DNA of 64,000 nt from Hoplostethus atlanticus (Eukaryota > Chordata > Actinopteri > Trachichthyiformes > Trachichthyidae). Location: assembly GCA_034670405.1 (NCBI GenBank), contig JAXDDX010000172.1, positions 372,001 through 436,000 of the forward strand. The letters are read 5' to 3'. Both the position numbers and the translations under genes were made by a program. How positions within the stretch are numbered: the stretch's first letter is position 1; every line of letters begins with the position of its first letter. Below are positions 21,000 to 33,473 of the stretch, piece after piece. The notes beneath the pieces were generated by a model that saw nothing but the letters and a program-made list of their open reading frames with translations, made no database searches and was not told the DNA's origin.

Positions 21000-21610
21000 T
21001 GGTGGCTATGCGGGCGCATCAGCTGACTGCTGTACCCCTCGAGTGTGTTGCCAGAAATAGCTCCGCAGGCATCGCTCCATTAATGGCACTGGCAAGAGAC
21101 TGCACACCAAGGTTTTTCAGGTCAAAATATAAGAATGAAAACAAACAGATATATCAAAAGCCTGGAGTTTAAACTCATCAAGTTTAAACTGAAAGGAACC
21201 ATGCAAAACCTGAAAACATTAAGGTAACGGCAATCTCCAAAACCACATGGGTTTTTGGAGTATCACAAGGTATAACAAGTTGGTTTACAAGAGTGCAGAC
21301 AGTGATTTGTGTTAGTATGAACTCCAACCACATGCATATTGTTTGTATGAACGCAGAACAGTAGAACTGGAAACTCTGGAACTTGTTGTCCTGAAAGCAA
21401 AACCTGAAAATCTGTATGTGGCTCCCATGCCCAAAGTCTACAGGGTTCATGGAGTCTAGAAATAAAATCTCCCTTGACTTTGGCTTGAGGATCTGTAAAA
21501 GAACATGACATTAGGAGTTGGACCAATTGAGAACCCACAATGCACACTTGTGTAATTATGGGCATAACAACCAGAAAGTACAAGTTTACAAAAGAAAAGG
21601 ATATTCCATT
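21000..21610. other. No gene recognised
   Basis: Only unassigned sequence is visible. A short GTTTAAACT palindromic pair lies at 21,168-21,189. Confidence 0.45.
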
Positions 21611-21614
21611 ACAA

Positions 21615-23000
21615 GGGCAGACCTGCCAACCTTGGGAAAATATTTTGAGTACCACAATAGTGTAACACTCACGCGCTTTCGCACCACTTCGCTTTGCACG
21701 CGGTCATTTCCCCACTCACCGCTATATCATCAAGTTATTCAACATATAAATCGGCTATGAAGAAAACAATACAATCATATATTCTTGAGAAGAATTCCTT
21801 TAATGAAAAGATATATTGGGGGGGGAAAAAAAAGCATTATCTTCTCAGAATTGTCTCTTGTATAATTGTTTTCATTGTCATTTCATTGTTTTCATTGCCA
21901 AGTATTTACAGAAACTTGTGTTGCGATGTAAAACATTGTCAATTATGAATAAAACCAAGGTTTCTGGGCATGATTTCCATTTTTATTTAATAATTAAATA
22001 ATTGAATGCAATTCACTTATGATTATCAGCTTATATAAGCACACATATCATATAATGAAAAAATGGTATTCAATTGACAAACTATCTAGGAATGTATGTA
22101 GGTTTTAGCTAAATTATTACCTGAAGCTCCTTGGTGGCTGATGTCAACATCATAATTGCACAATGTGCAAAATGCATGGTGAGGCATTTTTGAGGGGCGG
22201 AGACACGGCCATTGCTACTGATATTTAGCGAGGAACTTCTGGGGCGCATGCACTCGCTTCTTTTTAGTAACGTTAGGTCTGCTGCTCTCTCTCTCAGTGT
22301 CAGTATCCTCGTCGTCATTGGACATCATGATGACTAGTATCTCTACCTGCAAGGCTGGTCGGGTGACTGGCTGCAATAATAGGAATTATTTGCTACGTTA
22401 TCAGTTTATCACACCGTAGCCTTAAGTCTCGTAACGAGGCTAATCACGTCGTATGCGAGCTACGACTAACTAGCGAACAACAAAGTTACCGAACATGTTT
22501 AGCAATGTTTCATATGATGTTAACATTACGGTCACATTTTAAATATTTTTGTGCTTGATTATTACTCCCCCACTTCACATTTTACCTCAGCAATGCAATG
22601 CAACGTACGCCTCGGTTGATGACAAAGTAACGTTACGGTAACGTGATGCGGTAACTTACCGCATCAGTGGATGTTTGTGAGTGATAAGATTTGGGTTGGG
22701 GAGGGGCTAGTCTCGTGCCCAGCCTGTATGCGAGAACTCAGCAGAACTCGCTCGAGTCGGGTTTCCGAGACTAGGGAGGGGCTAACGTTACAGAAGCACA
22801 AGAGGGATGTAATTTAAATACCGAATACATGTACGGTATTGTTTTGTATTGATTGATTGTTTTCTGTAATTACATTATTATATATAATTTATTTATTTTT
22901 TCATTTGCGTAGTTTCAGCTGGCATTTCGTACCTGCGTATTTTGACCAAGAATTGCGTGGTTGGTACACAAAATGCGTGCAGGTTGGCAGGTTTGCAAGG
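21615..23000. mobile_element. hAT-like DNA transposon remnant with a BED-finger exon
   Basis: Inverted ends GCAGACCTGCCAACCTTG (about 21,617) and CAGGTTGGCAGGTTTGC (about 22,980) bracket 1.4 kb. On the minus strand, 22,340-22,130 reads MSNDDEDTDTERESSRP, VHAPQKFLAKY and, after a stop, HHAFCTLCNYDVDISHQG. The last part is the CxxC half of a BED/TTF-type finger typical of hAT-derived fish genes. The internal stop and missing transposase body make it non-functional. Confidence 0.5.
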
Positions 23001-23309
23001 GACATAGTACAATATGCACGGCAGGCTAAAGAACAGCACTAGGGGAAAAAAAGTTAACATATAAACCAATATGACACCACCAATTCTATACATTACATCA
23101 ACATACATAACACCTGAAAAATAGGTAACTTACACATACAAACCAGTGCCCCGACTCCCGTGAAGAGAGTAAAATAAAGTCCTTGTTTGCAACATCATCC
23201 TGTGAGTTGGGATGAGAATCATGGTGAACCATAGTTATTTTGATTAAATTCCTGTGTTCAGTTCAGATAGCTAATCATTATAATGTATGTGCCACATATT
23301 TTAAAGGAT

Positions 23310-23985
23310 ACTAACAGGTAAAGCTGCCAGAAGATCACTGTCAAATGGTGGCAACCAGGTCACCCCCACATAACTGTTGACAGCAAAGACATCTTTGCCC
23401 TGAAAAGATAGAAACAAATAGTGCAGTTTGTGTCATTATACATTTTTCATAACATTGTATTATGTATTACCAAACGCAACAGAAACTGACCTGTGAAGCT
23501 GCAAGTGCAGTTATGAGTTGGAAGCATTGATTAGCAATCTGTTAAAGAAATGGAAGGGTATTAATGAAAGCTGATGCATTCACATCAATCCCACGTCAAC
23601 AGCAGAGTGAAGCATGGAAATGGACAATTACCATTGCCTCTAACTCCTCAAAGGCCAAAGACCAAAAGTCTTCTTCTGGTTAATGTTTGGGTTGAGCTCA
23701 ATTGAAGTAAATCCTCATTTGGATCTTTGGCTCTATCCAAGACATAAGCCAGCTGGAAAAGGGAAATATGCAAATTGTGAAATAATTCATTAAAACACAC
23801 AAACATGAACAGTAATCCAGAAAAAATATTTAGGAAAATAATTGCAATATGTATACGTCACCAAATTCTGTTGTGCTGGGAGATGATCGACAGCCCATAT
23901 CCTCCTGCTTGCTTGCTCATCTGTCTGGCTTGTTGTTACACCTGGAACTAGGTCAGATGGGCTGGGACGGTCTGAGGAGAAGATC
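23310..23985 (-). other. Unassigned exon-like blocks, minus strand
   Basis: Several short blocks lie between AG and GT signals on the minus strand: GKDVFAVNSYVGVTWLPPF (about 23,400-23,315), IANQCFQLITALAASQ (about 23,540-23,490), QLAYVLDRAKDPNEDL (about 23,755-23,700) and SDLVPGVTTSQTDEQASRR (about 23,965-23,890). Stops break the joined frame in places. They may be downstream exons of the broken gene at 30-39 kb that the L1 insertion separated, but I have no direct link. Confidence 0.3.
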
Positions 23986-24103
23986 CATATTAGTGTGGCA
24001 ATAAAATAATTTTTACTGTCTTCACATAACTTGCACTGTAAACAGTGAGGAAAGTAGTGTACAATCACAAGTCTAAGAAATAATTTCACAACTCTTGACG
24101 TGA

Positions 24104-24119
24104 AAAAAGGAAGCAGTGG
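24104..24119. repeat. L1 target-site duplication, left copy
   Basis: AAAAAGGAAGCAGTGG matches 29,961-29,976 at 15 of 16 positions and immediately precedes the L1 5' end. Confidence 0.9.
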
Positions 24120-24234
24120 GCGGGTGACTTCCGGGTCACGCCTAAGATGGCAGCTTGATTTTTGCGCTCCCCAACGGTTTAGTAAAATAACCCTGAAAAC
24201 ATTTCAGATAGTATCAAAGTGTGTGTTTTTGTAC

Positions 24235-25266
24235 ATGATGGAAAACAGGGTTGCTACAAGAAGTAGGAAAACTATGTCTGCGACTGAAAACATTGATGAA
24301 TGGACACCGCAAGGTAGCCGAAGTAACGTTAGCTCCCCAACGCGCGAGGTGAGTGAGGAGGATGGAGCGGGTGATGCTAGCTTACGAAGTATACTGAACG
24401 AACTGAAGGACTTCAGACGGGATAACAAACAACAGCTTACAGAGATTAAACAAGAACTACGTAGAACAAACAATAGACTGGATGAAGCCGAGGGGCGAAT
24501 TGATGAAGCAGAATCAGCACTACAAGCAGCAGCAACACTTCTGAAACGGCTCTCACAGCGCCAGGCTAACATGGAGGCTAAACTGATTGACCAGGAAGGA
24601 CGGGCTCGCAGAGATAATATTCGGATCTATGGCATACCCGAAGAGGCAGAGGGTAACAACATCTCCGGCTTCCTGGAAAACCTACTGAGGGACTCGCTTG
24701 ATTTTCCACATGATATGGAACTCAAAATCGAGAGAGCACACAGGGCGCTGGCACCCAAAGCCACCGGCCCACAGGCAAAGCCCCGGTCTATCATTGTCAA
24801 GTTTGCGAGCTACAGGACAAAAGAAGAGGTGATCCGTAAAGCTTGGCAGAAAAAAGAGGTTTTCTACAATAATGCCCGCTTCTATGTGGACCACGACTAC
24901 CCACCTACAATACTTAAGAGACGTACCGAATACGCTGAAGTGAAGAAAATATTAAAGGGAAGAAAAATGAAGTTCCAGACCCCCTACCCAGCAAGACTAC
25001 GGGTTTTCTACAGTGACGGCACCCGCCTGTATCAGAGCGCAACAGAGGCGACAGAAGACATGGCTTCGCGGGGATTTCCAGTCACCATCATACCTGCCCC
25101 GACCAACCCGGACCAACGTGAGTTTCAACTCTTATCCACATGGCAGGTGGCCGGGAACCGGCGCGCCGGAGCTTCGAACATGACTGATAACGCGGATAAA
25201 ACCTCCCGGTTGCAGTACAAAGAAAGACTGCAGGAATTCAGACGGAGTCCCCCTGCAGATGAATGA
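24235..25266 (+). CDS. L1 ORF1 RNA-binding protein
   Basis: I choose ATG 24,235 (MMENRVATRSRK) because the open frame upstream of it lies in the 5' UTR. The protein is about 343 residues. A basic, Ser-rich start is followed by a long coiled coil (about residues 55-140, LNELKDFRRDNKQQLTEIKQ, then RLDEAEGRIDEAE) that would trimerise. An RRM-like domain follows (RRDNIRIYGIPEEAEG, then ERAHRALAPK), and then a C-terminal domain (RSIIVKFASYRTKEEVI, VFYSDGTRLYQSATEA). This matches the Transposase_22/L1 ORF1p layout. Such proteins coat L1 RNA and act as chaperones. The frame is intact. Confidence 0.88.
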   Translation: MMENRVATRSRKTMSATENIDEWTPQGSRSNVSSPTREVSEEDGAGDASLRSILNELKDFRRDNKQQLTEIKQELRRTNNRLDEAEGRIDEAESALQAAATLLKRLSQRQANMEAKLIDQEGRARRDNIRIYGIPEEAEGNNISGFLENLLRDSLDFPHDMELKIERAHRALAPKATGPQAKPRSIIVKFASYRTKEEVIRKAWQKKEVFYNNARFYVDHDYPPTILKRRTEYAEVKKILKGRKMKFQTPYPARLRVFYSDGTRLYQSATEATEDMASRGFPVTIIPAPTNPDQREFQLLSTWQVAGNRRAGASNMTDNADKTSRLQYKERLQEFRRSPPADE

Positions 25267-25792
25267 ACGATGGGCGACAGCATAATTGAGACACTGTGAT
25301 GCAGATAAGTCTGTGGTAGTCTGTTCTTTATTCCAGTCACCACCTGTTAATATTATATTACAGGTTAATTTGATTTAATTTGAAGTTTTACTACTCCTAC
25401 ATCTTACTTTTAAACTATGTAAAGTTGTTGGGATGCCAATATATTGATAACGGACATTTTCCGCGTTCTGACACACTTCTTTATTTCAGTTATGACTGTA
25501 ACCGTTATGCAGCCATCTCAAAGGGCCCTACTCTTTGTAAAGAGCAGGCTATCCCTTTATGGGTGCTCTAACATCTCGAGCCCCTCAAAGGCTCATGTAG
25601 AACGAGCCTCAATATTGGAAGCAAAAGACTTTAAGGAATGTAATGACATTCTGGTCCATATCATTTTGTTACTGTTCTTATATTGTTATGTTCATTTCTC
25701 GATGTTCACGAAAGTTACAGGGATGTACAATGTTCTGAGTGCTGGTCACTGTGCAGGGAGACTTCTAATATGTGCAACACCTATAGGAGACC

Positions 25793-28700
25793 ATGGCTGA
25801 TAACCATAACCTTAAAATTATTTCATTTAACATAAATGGGGTTCTAAATCCGACTAAAAGAAGTAAGATTTTGAGTAAAATGAAAAAAGAGAATGCACAA
25901 ATTGTATTATTACAGGAAACGCACCTTAACTCTACTGAACATGAAAAGCTGAAAAGAATGGGTTTTTCTAAAGTGTATTATTCATCTTATAAATCAGGCC
26001 ACAGGAGAGGGGTAGCCATTTTATTATCTCATAGAGTTCCATTTGAACATCTTTCAGAAATAAAGGACAAGGAAGAAAGATATTTATTAATTTCAGGAAA
26101 GATAGAAGGTGTCCAAATAACACTACTGAATGTTTATGCCCCCCCAGGTAGTGATGTTTCTTTTTATAGAAAATTGTTTGATCTGATGACAGAAGCGACA
26201 GGTATTCTTATATGTGGGGGGGATTGGAATATACGCCTTAATCCTAGACTAGACTCTTCAAGAGGATCTACCCAGACCTCCCTACACAAGAAATTTAAGA
26301 TTATCATGTCAGAATTGGGTGTGATAGACCTCTGGAAATACTTCTACCCAACAGGTCGGGATTACACCCATTATTCTCATCCACATGCAGTCTATTCCAG
26401 AATCGATTACTTTTTTATCTTTAAAAGAGATCGCCATAGAATACATTACTGTGAGATAGGTAATATTGACTTGTCTGATCACGCACCACTTTCGTTATCG
26501 TTGCAAATCAGTAATAATCCTGGAAATACTCTATGGAGGTTAAACTCAAGTATTCTAAACAATTTACAATTTAAAACACGAATGAAAGAAGAAATAAAAA
26601 TGTTCATAGAAGAAAATTATAATGGTGAGGTCGGCTCAGAAATAGTGTGGGATGCACTGAAAGCCGTTGTTAGGGGGAAAATTATATCTTTCTGTGCGTA
26701 TAAAAGGAAAGAAAGACAATTAAGATTATCAGAATTAAATGGAGAATTAAAAGAGCTTGAGACAAAACATAAAAAGGAACCAAATCCAACTCTTACCTCA
26801 AAACTAAAGGAAGTTAGGAATGAGATAAATATTCTGTACACACAAGAAATAGAAAAAAAGATGATTTATACAAAACAAAAATATTACGAATCTGGTTCAA
26901 AATTTGCGAAGCTTCTGGCAAGGAAACTTCAAAAGCAACAGGCGGATAGCACAATATACAAAATTAGGGACCCAGACTCTAAAACTCTTTTATATAAGCA
27001 AAACGAAATAAAAATTACTTTTCAAAATTATTATAAACGATTATATACACAGCCACATTTGGAAGATGAACAACAAACTGGACAGTTCTTAGAATCCCTC
27101 AATTTACCTACCTTGTCGGAAGACCAAAATACAAAGTTAATAAGTGAAATAACACAGGAAGAGTTGAATATGGCAATCTCTAGGCTAAAAGCAAACAAAT
27201 CACCTGGCCCAGATGGTTTTTCTTCCGAATGGTATAAAACTTTTCGGTCTGAGTTAGTACCAAGCCTTCTCCAGACATTTAACGCAGCTTTAAAAGAGGG
27301 AAAAATCCCACCATCGTGGAGAGAGGCTACTATCTCTGTTATCCCAAAGGAGGGAAAAGACAGACTGGATTGCGGTTCATATAGACCAATCTCGGTTCTT
27401 AACACTGATTACAAACTATACACCTCAATTCTTGCCAAGAGGGTTGATAAGGTCCTTCCCCAGCTTATCCACACTGACCAGACTGGGTTTATCTCACAGA
27501 GACAGACCCATGATAATATTAGACGTTCGTTACACATATTGAGTCATATCCGAGAACATAAATTACAAGCCTTATTGGTCAGTCTGGATGCGGAGAAGGC
27601 CTTCGACTCCGTGAGTTGGAGGTTTCTGTATAAGGTTCTGGAGAGATTTGGGTTCCACGAAGAGTTTATTAAAGGAATTAGCACACTATACAATAACCCA
27701 ACTGCACGGATAAAAATAAATGGGTACTTATCGGACACTATTAAATTAGAACGAGGCACAAGACAAGGTTGCGGAATGTCGCCATTGCTTTTTGCGCTTT
27801 ATATTGAACCCCTTGCACAGTGGACTGTGCACAGTGATAAGACAGACTGATGGCATTAAAGGCATCACCATAAAGGGAGAACAACACAAGACTGCGTTAT
27901 ACGCAGATGATGTTTTGGTATATTTAAGTGAACCTTCCAGCTCGCTTTCTGAACTGTTTAAGCTTTTGGATACTTTTGGTAAATATGCAGGATATAAACT
28001 AAATGTTCAGAAAACCCAGATTTTGACATTAAACTATACTCCGCCAAAACAACTGCAAGATAAATTTAATTTGAAATGGGACCAGACTACACTGAAATAT
28101 TTGGGTGTACAGATTCCCAAAGAAGTTTCCACATTGGCAAAGATTAATTATGATCCCCTTTTGATCAAAATAAAATCAGATATACAGAGATGGAACTCCA
28201 ACCCTTTCATGAGTCTTACCCAAAGAATTGAATCAGTAAAAATGAACATTCTCCCACGACTCCTTTTTTTGTTTCAGGCTCTCCCCGTAGAAATCTCCAC
28301 AAAACAATTCTCTGAGTGGGATAAAATTATTTCCAGGTTCATTTGGCAAGGGAAAAAACCCAGAGTTAGATTTAAAACGTTACAACTGCCAAAGGAGAAA
28401 GGAGGTATGGCTGTACCACATTTGAAAGATTACTTCTACTCAGCTCAAATTAGGCCATTGATGAATTTGTGCAATCAAGACTACCATGCCAGGTGGAAAG
28501 ATATTGAATTGTCACTAATTAAAGACCCTCCAATTCAGGCAGTATTAGGCAATAAGGATTTAGGAAGATTTATAAACAGCACGCAAAACCCATGGATAAA
28601 ATTTCAACTTAAAGTCTGGAACTCTGTTAGGGAGGAATATAAATTACTAGATAAACTAAGAATACTTAGATGGTGCGCCTATGACCCAGATTTTAAGCCT

Positions 28701-29595
28701 AATCAATTGGACTCTAGATTTAAAAACTGGATAGCCAAAGGAATACATTTTACTCAATAACAGATAAGGGACAATTAAAGGATTTCCAAACTTTAAAAGA
28801 AAAATATTCTCTGGAAAAACAAGACTTTTATAGGTATCTACAATTACGTCATTATTTTGACCAAGTTACTAAAGAATACCCACTAGATATGGATGACCCA
28901 GTGCTGAAAGAAATTTTAGGAGCCTATCTATCAAAGTTAAACAGACTAGACTGTATAAGGGCTTCATGACAAAAATATCTCATTCCACAGAGTATGTTAA
29001 AAATAAATGGGAAAAGGAAGGTAACTTGGAGATTTCGAAGGAGGAATGGTACAACTATTGCATCTTTCAATGGAAATGCACCAATTCGCATACATGGAGA
29101 GAATTTGGATGGAAGTGTCTAATTAGATTTTTTATTACCCCAAAGCAGAAAGCACACTTTACAGGAGAGGATTCAAGGTGCTGGAGACTGTGTGGGAGCC
29201 GGGATGCAAATCACTGGCATATATTCGGGGAATGTCCAGTACTAAGACATTTCTGGTTAGAGATACACAAAACATTGGAAGGCATATTTAATGTGAAAAT
29301 ACCCTTCCAGTTCTGCATTTTTATTTTAGGGAAAGCTGACTTTCACCGAGGGCACTTCAACGAATATTTATTTGGCGTTCTGATATCTGTTTGTAAAAAA
29401 ACCATCACTAGGCGCTGGCTGCTTCCTGACTCCCCCACAATAGAGGAATGGATAGATATAGTTAATGAAGTATACATAATGGAAAAAATTACTTTTTCAC
29501 TCCGCCTACAAATGAACAGATTTATTAAGTTATGGTCAAAATGGGTCTCTTATGTACAACAGTCACGGCCAGACTTTGTGGAGTTAACAAATTGA
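25793..29595 (+). pseudogene. L1 ORF2 endonuclease/reverse transcriptase, three frameshifts
   Basis: ATG at 25,793 opens the endonuclease (ISFNINGV, LLQETHL, NVYAPPGS, CGGDWN, LSDHAPL) and the RT fingers and palm (NKSPGPDGFSSEW, YRPISVLNTDYK, QTGFISQRQTHDNIRRS, LVSLDAEKAFDSVSW, GTRQGCGMSPLLF). The frame breaks at about 27,830, where TGCACAGTG is repeated 14 bp apart, just before the catalytic LYADDVLVY (about 27,900). It reads on to 28,760, changes frame (SITDKGQLKDFQTL), and changes again near 28,966. The third frame carries the C-terminal zinc-knuckle region CWRLCGSRDANHWHIFGECP, to the stop at 29,595. All functional motifs remain readable, so decay is recent. Confidence 0.88.
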
Positions 29596-29960
29596 TGGAT
29601 TTTGCTTTTGTTGTGGTGGTTTTTTGTGATTTTTTATAATCTGATACACAGCTCTACTGTCTAAGGAAAAGGTGGCTTGGTCTCCTAACCAATCTAGATA
29701 ACTTATTGGATTGTCTCCCAACATACTAATGTATATTTCTGCTACATCCCTTTTTTCAGAATGTAAATAGTTATTAAAATTTTATAGGATGCATATTGTT
29801 TAAGAAAAAGGATAATGAGAAGGGAAGGGTATCAAGTCATGCTGTGCATTTGTTGTATATTTGATACTCTCTGTAACTGCAAGGGAAAGCAACTCTGTAA
29901 TGTTCTCAACTATCCTATAAATAAAGAATTGAAAAAAAGAAATAGAAAAAAAAAGAAAAG

Positions 29961-29976
29961 AAAAAGGAGGCAGTGG
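29961..29976. repeat. L1 target-site duplication, right copy
   Basis: AAAAAGGAGGCAGTGG differs from the left copy by one base and follows the A-rich L1 tail. Confidence 0.9.
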
Positions 29977-30999
29977 AAAACATAGGACGTTATCAAGAAA
30001 TATTCCCCAACATAAAGCAGTTCCACACTGTTAAATTCATATGCATTATTTCTTTCTACTTAGATTCCCGTTGCTCACCGAGTTGTATTGTTTCATCTGC
30101 ATCTGCCATTACTATCTGCCCATTGTGATCCAACTGCAGTCGGACATCCTTGCCCACCATTTTCCGGATACTGGCTTCAGTTTTGTTATTGCATTTTGTG
30201 TTATAGTGGTGCAATATGTTCCCCATCATAAAGATGTGTTCAGACAGCGTGAGGGTATTCATAAAATAATTGTTCTTCCTCATGTTGGCAAATAATTGCT
30301 CAGCACACTGGCTGTTGACCCAGCCAGCCAGTTCTGGGACAAGTGCAATCATCCAAAGGGCGTCTCTATTATCCTTGATATTCCGCTCATGGAAAACATC
30401 GTACAAGGTGTAATGATCAGATGATCCAGTGATCGGGTGGCAGTTTGCATCAGTATCAATTTTCTTGCTTTTGAGCCATGGTAAATTGACCTTTAGCCTT
30501 CCCTCAGCAGCCAACTGCAGTTTGTCCACGGTTGCTTCAGCCAATCGCCCCTCATGTGGACTAAATGGCAAACTTTCAGGCTCCCTCAAGTTGGTGTGTG
30601 TTGCCAATCCCTTCGCAAAGTCATAAATGGCAATGTTTGGGAAGTGCTTCCAGCTAAGCAAAATATCAGTATAGTCTCTGGGACTCTCTGCTCTTAAATT
30701 ACATTTTATTGAGTAGACCACTGCACAGGGGCACATAACAACTGCCCAACCACCTATGGAAAACACATAATTGAGGTAATGATATTGCACAACTTACTAT
30801 GTTAAATAACTGCCACAGATGAATTTGTATGCTACATCGTGCATTATTCAGTATGGTCCTTGATTTAAGTCCTGTGACAAATGCTGACCTATACTGTACA
30901 CTTACTTTTAAACTGCTACTGTACAGCATCTTACACTACAAACATTACATTCTTCTAGCAGAAGGACTATTTCATCACTGTACGGTAACCAGATGAAAC

Positions 31000-31049
31000 T
31001 GTTCGGTGAAAGACATGTATCTTACCTGAAGCTCCCCAGACCTTCTCAA
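31000..31049. repeat. 50-bp duplication containing an exon end and splice donor, copy a
   Basis: This 50-bp stretch is identical to 31,511-31,560. On the minus strand it reads the exon end EKVWGASG followed by the donor GTAAGA. The two copies lie 511 bp apart in the HMGXB3-like gene. Confidence 0.85.
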
Positions 31050-31510
31050 AGATCTTGTCATAAGACTACCTGTTCCGACCTGTTCCTCATTTCAGGTCAT
31101 TTCCTTAGGACAAGGTCCATCTTTGAGCCTTTTGGGTCCAGGTGACATTGCTTGCATAGTTGTTGAACCATGTCCACCCATTATTTCAACATGGAAAAAA
31201 AAAATCAATAATAACAATATTTTGCTTAATTCACAACAGTGAATTAACAATTATTGTAACCAGCCGTTACCCTGAGATTAATTAGTGCATCTTGGAGCCT
31301 CTCTTCCGTTATTTGGAGATCAGCCATTTCAGCAGCCTGCCTTGGTCCATGAAACTTTTCATGTTCTGTTTAAAACAGTGTCCCCCTTTCTGGTTTTTGG
31401 TCCAATCCAAGGTGCCCAGTTGTTGTAACTTGGTGAAACCACAAAGGGGTTCTTTTGACTGCCTTGAAATTGAAAAAAAAATATGCTTCATTGCAAACAA
31501 ACCATGTTCA

Positions 31511-31560
31511 TGTTCGGTGAAAGACATGTATCTTACCTGAAGCTCCCCAGACCTTCTCAA
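31511..31560. repeat. 50-bp duplication containing an exon end and splice donor, copy b
   Basis: Identical to 31,000-31,049. Sequence upstream in gene direction differs (GTCATTGAGAAGG against ATCTTTGAGAAGG), so only the exon end and donor were copied. Confidence 0.85.
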
Positions 31561-33018
31561 TGACAGACAACTGAGTAGATACAGAAGCAGAGATGTTAGT
31601 AACTAAGTGCCTTGTTTGAACCCACAGTGATACACTTCGGGGACTAAAGGTATATTCAATTGAGAATGTTGATTGCCAATAGTTAATAGTGCTATTAAGA
31701 TGGAACAGTGCTAGTAAGATGGAAAGTCATTCTATAACAGTACTTTGCAATCTTGCGGGAAATAGATGTATGCCTTATACTTCCTACTTTGAGTAAAAAG
31801 ACACCCACTTGTTAATAAGCCACTGCAAATGATTTCAGAGGTCACAGAGTCCCAAAATCGTTTGATATCATCATTGCCGTCAAAGTCTGCTAGTGGTGCC
31901 TCCATTTCACTTACTGTAAAGTCAAGCATGGTATTGAGAAAGTATTGTCAACTTTTGTTTCTTTATCTTTAAATGCTGTTTGTTCTGTTACTTACCAGGC
32001 ATATTGAATGTACCCTTTCTGTGAAGGTCCATGACAACCACTGGTGGATTCGCACTTAAAACAAGAATATAGAGTAGTTGTGTGTAGTCAGGGCTTCAAA
32101 GTGCATGTAGGCGTGGAGCATTGTGGCCTTTCTAGGGAAGGTCTTATTTTCTATTTGCTCAAGGACTTCAATTGTTCGGCTTACAGCATGGTAAATAAGA
32201 ACACTACAACATACAACATTCCTTGAATGTGCTTCTTACCTGAAGTGATGTACGAAGTACAACACACAAATGAAGGGTGATGATGGTCGTTGAAATTGTG
32301 AATTCCATCACTCCATTCTTGATATCAGCCTACAGTCAGGACATGCCCTGCAGTATGTAGAAAAGCCTAAAAAAAGAAAGGGGAAAGAAAAGGTACAATA
32401 AGGTATTGTTATTGATTGATATCAATTATATTATATCTAGCAAGTTCACTGTGCACCTACTGTAATACTGACTTTACTTTTACTTTGTTTTTAACATTAG
32501 TTAAATTGATATGAATGACATTTTTGACATTTCTTTGAGTCTCACCATCTACAACACCAGTATATGTCACAAGTTTGGCATGTGCTAAGATGCCCGGCAC
32601 TTCCCGGCCCGGCACTTTCTTTTGCCTTAGAAGATCTTGCAAAGATTTGAAGCCAATGACCAAATGCTGGGGGCAGGTAGACCTTTATTTTGCAGTAAAT
32701 AGTGGACCATCCTCCAGAGGCCTGCATCATCAGGAGGATATGCTGGTCCTCCACCGCCACCTGGGGGCTGTTCCACAAAGCAGGCTTAGAAAAGCGGTGA
32801 TTAACCTCGCAAGCCTGGTTTGAGTTAACCTAACAAATCAATCGGTGCTAAAGCAGTTCCACGAAGCCCAAGTCAAGCTACTGTGATCTGGCTAAACCGA
32901 GCCAGGCTCAAGCAATCCAGATAATTGCGCGTGCACATTTATACACAGTTTATTTAAGCAGCCCGAGAGGTCGATCATTGATCTGATCGATTCATCATGG
33001 CGAAAAATGACGGTAATG

Positions 33019-33155
33019 TTCACGGCCACTGAGCAGCAATTTTTAGTGGAGGTCTATGGAGATTTCAGCCATATTACAATGAAAAGGGAAATACGATTGC
33101 CATAAATAAAGGGAGAGAGAAAGATTGGCAACGAATTGCTGCTAGATTGAATGCG
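33019..33155 (+). pseudogene. Myb/SANT-like exon, frameshifted
   Basis: From ATG 33,019 the frame reads MFTATEQQFLVEVYGDF and SHITMK, then needs a 1-nt shift at about 33,080 to continue as KGNTIAINKGREKDWQRIAA to a GTAAGT donor at 33,155. This is the N-terminal helix-turn-helix of Harbinger-associated Myb-like proteins (Myb/SANT-like family). Confidence 0.6.
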
Positions 33156-33403
33156 TAAGTAATTGTTTAATTAAAAATGAACAAATTGTATAGAATATAT
33201 TGTATAGAATTAAATATCATGTGTTCCAACAATATTAAAGAACTGAAAAGGTGTGCTAAAAATATTATAAATGAAACCATGACATATATGAAACCTCAAG
33301 ACTGTAAATGTACTATATATTGCCATAAATGATGTAGTAAAGGCTGTACGTAACGTTTCATCTTACTACATTAAAGTCATCGTACAGTACTGTACCCTAT
33401 ATG

Positions 33404-33473
33404 GGGATCGAACTCACAACCTTAAGACTGAGAGTCTCTTGCTCTACTGACTGAGCTGTCCGGGCTGGTTCTT
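33404..33473 (-). tRNA. tRNA-Lys-like pseudogene or SINE head
   Basis: The minus strand reads GCCCGGACAGCTCAGTCAGT, AGAGC, an anticodon arm with CTCTCAG where tRNA-Lys(CTT) has CTCTTAA, then GGTTGTGAGTTCGATCCCC. D-arm and T-arm match tRNA-Lys. The acceptor 3' strand (ATAGGGT) pairs poorly and the anticodon is changed, so it is not a working tRNA. It lies within the Harbinger remnant. Confidence 0.6.

Larger units (their letters stand above)
24120..29960 (+). mobile_element. Near full-length L1-type LINE with 16-bp TSD
   Basis: The element has a GC-rich 5' end, ORF1, an inter-ORF segment of about 500 bp, ORF2, and a 3' UTR with AATAAA and an A-rich tail (29,919-29,960). It is flanked by the 16-bp duplication at 24,104-24,119 and 29,961-29,976. 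The sequence CTAAGATGGCAGC at 24,142-24,154 holds AAGATGGC, the YY1 core found in mammalian L1 promoters, about 25 bp from the start; this suggests the 5' end is complete or nearly so. ORF2 has three frame breaks, so it cannot move by itself. Confidence 0.9.
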
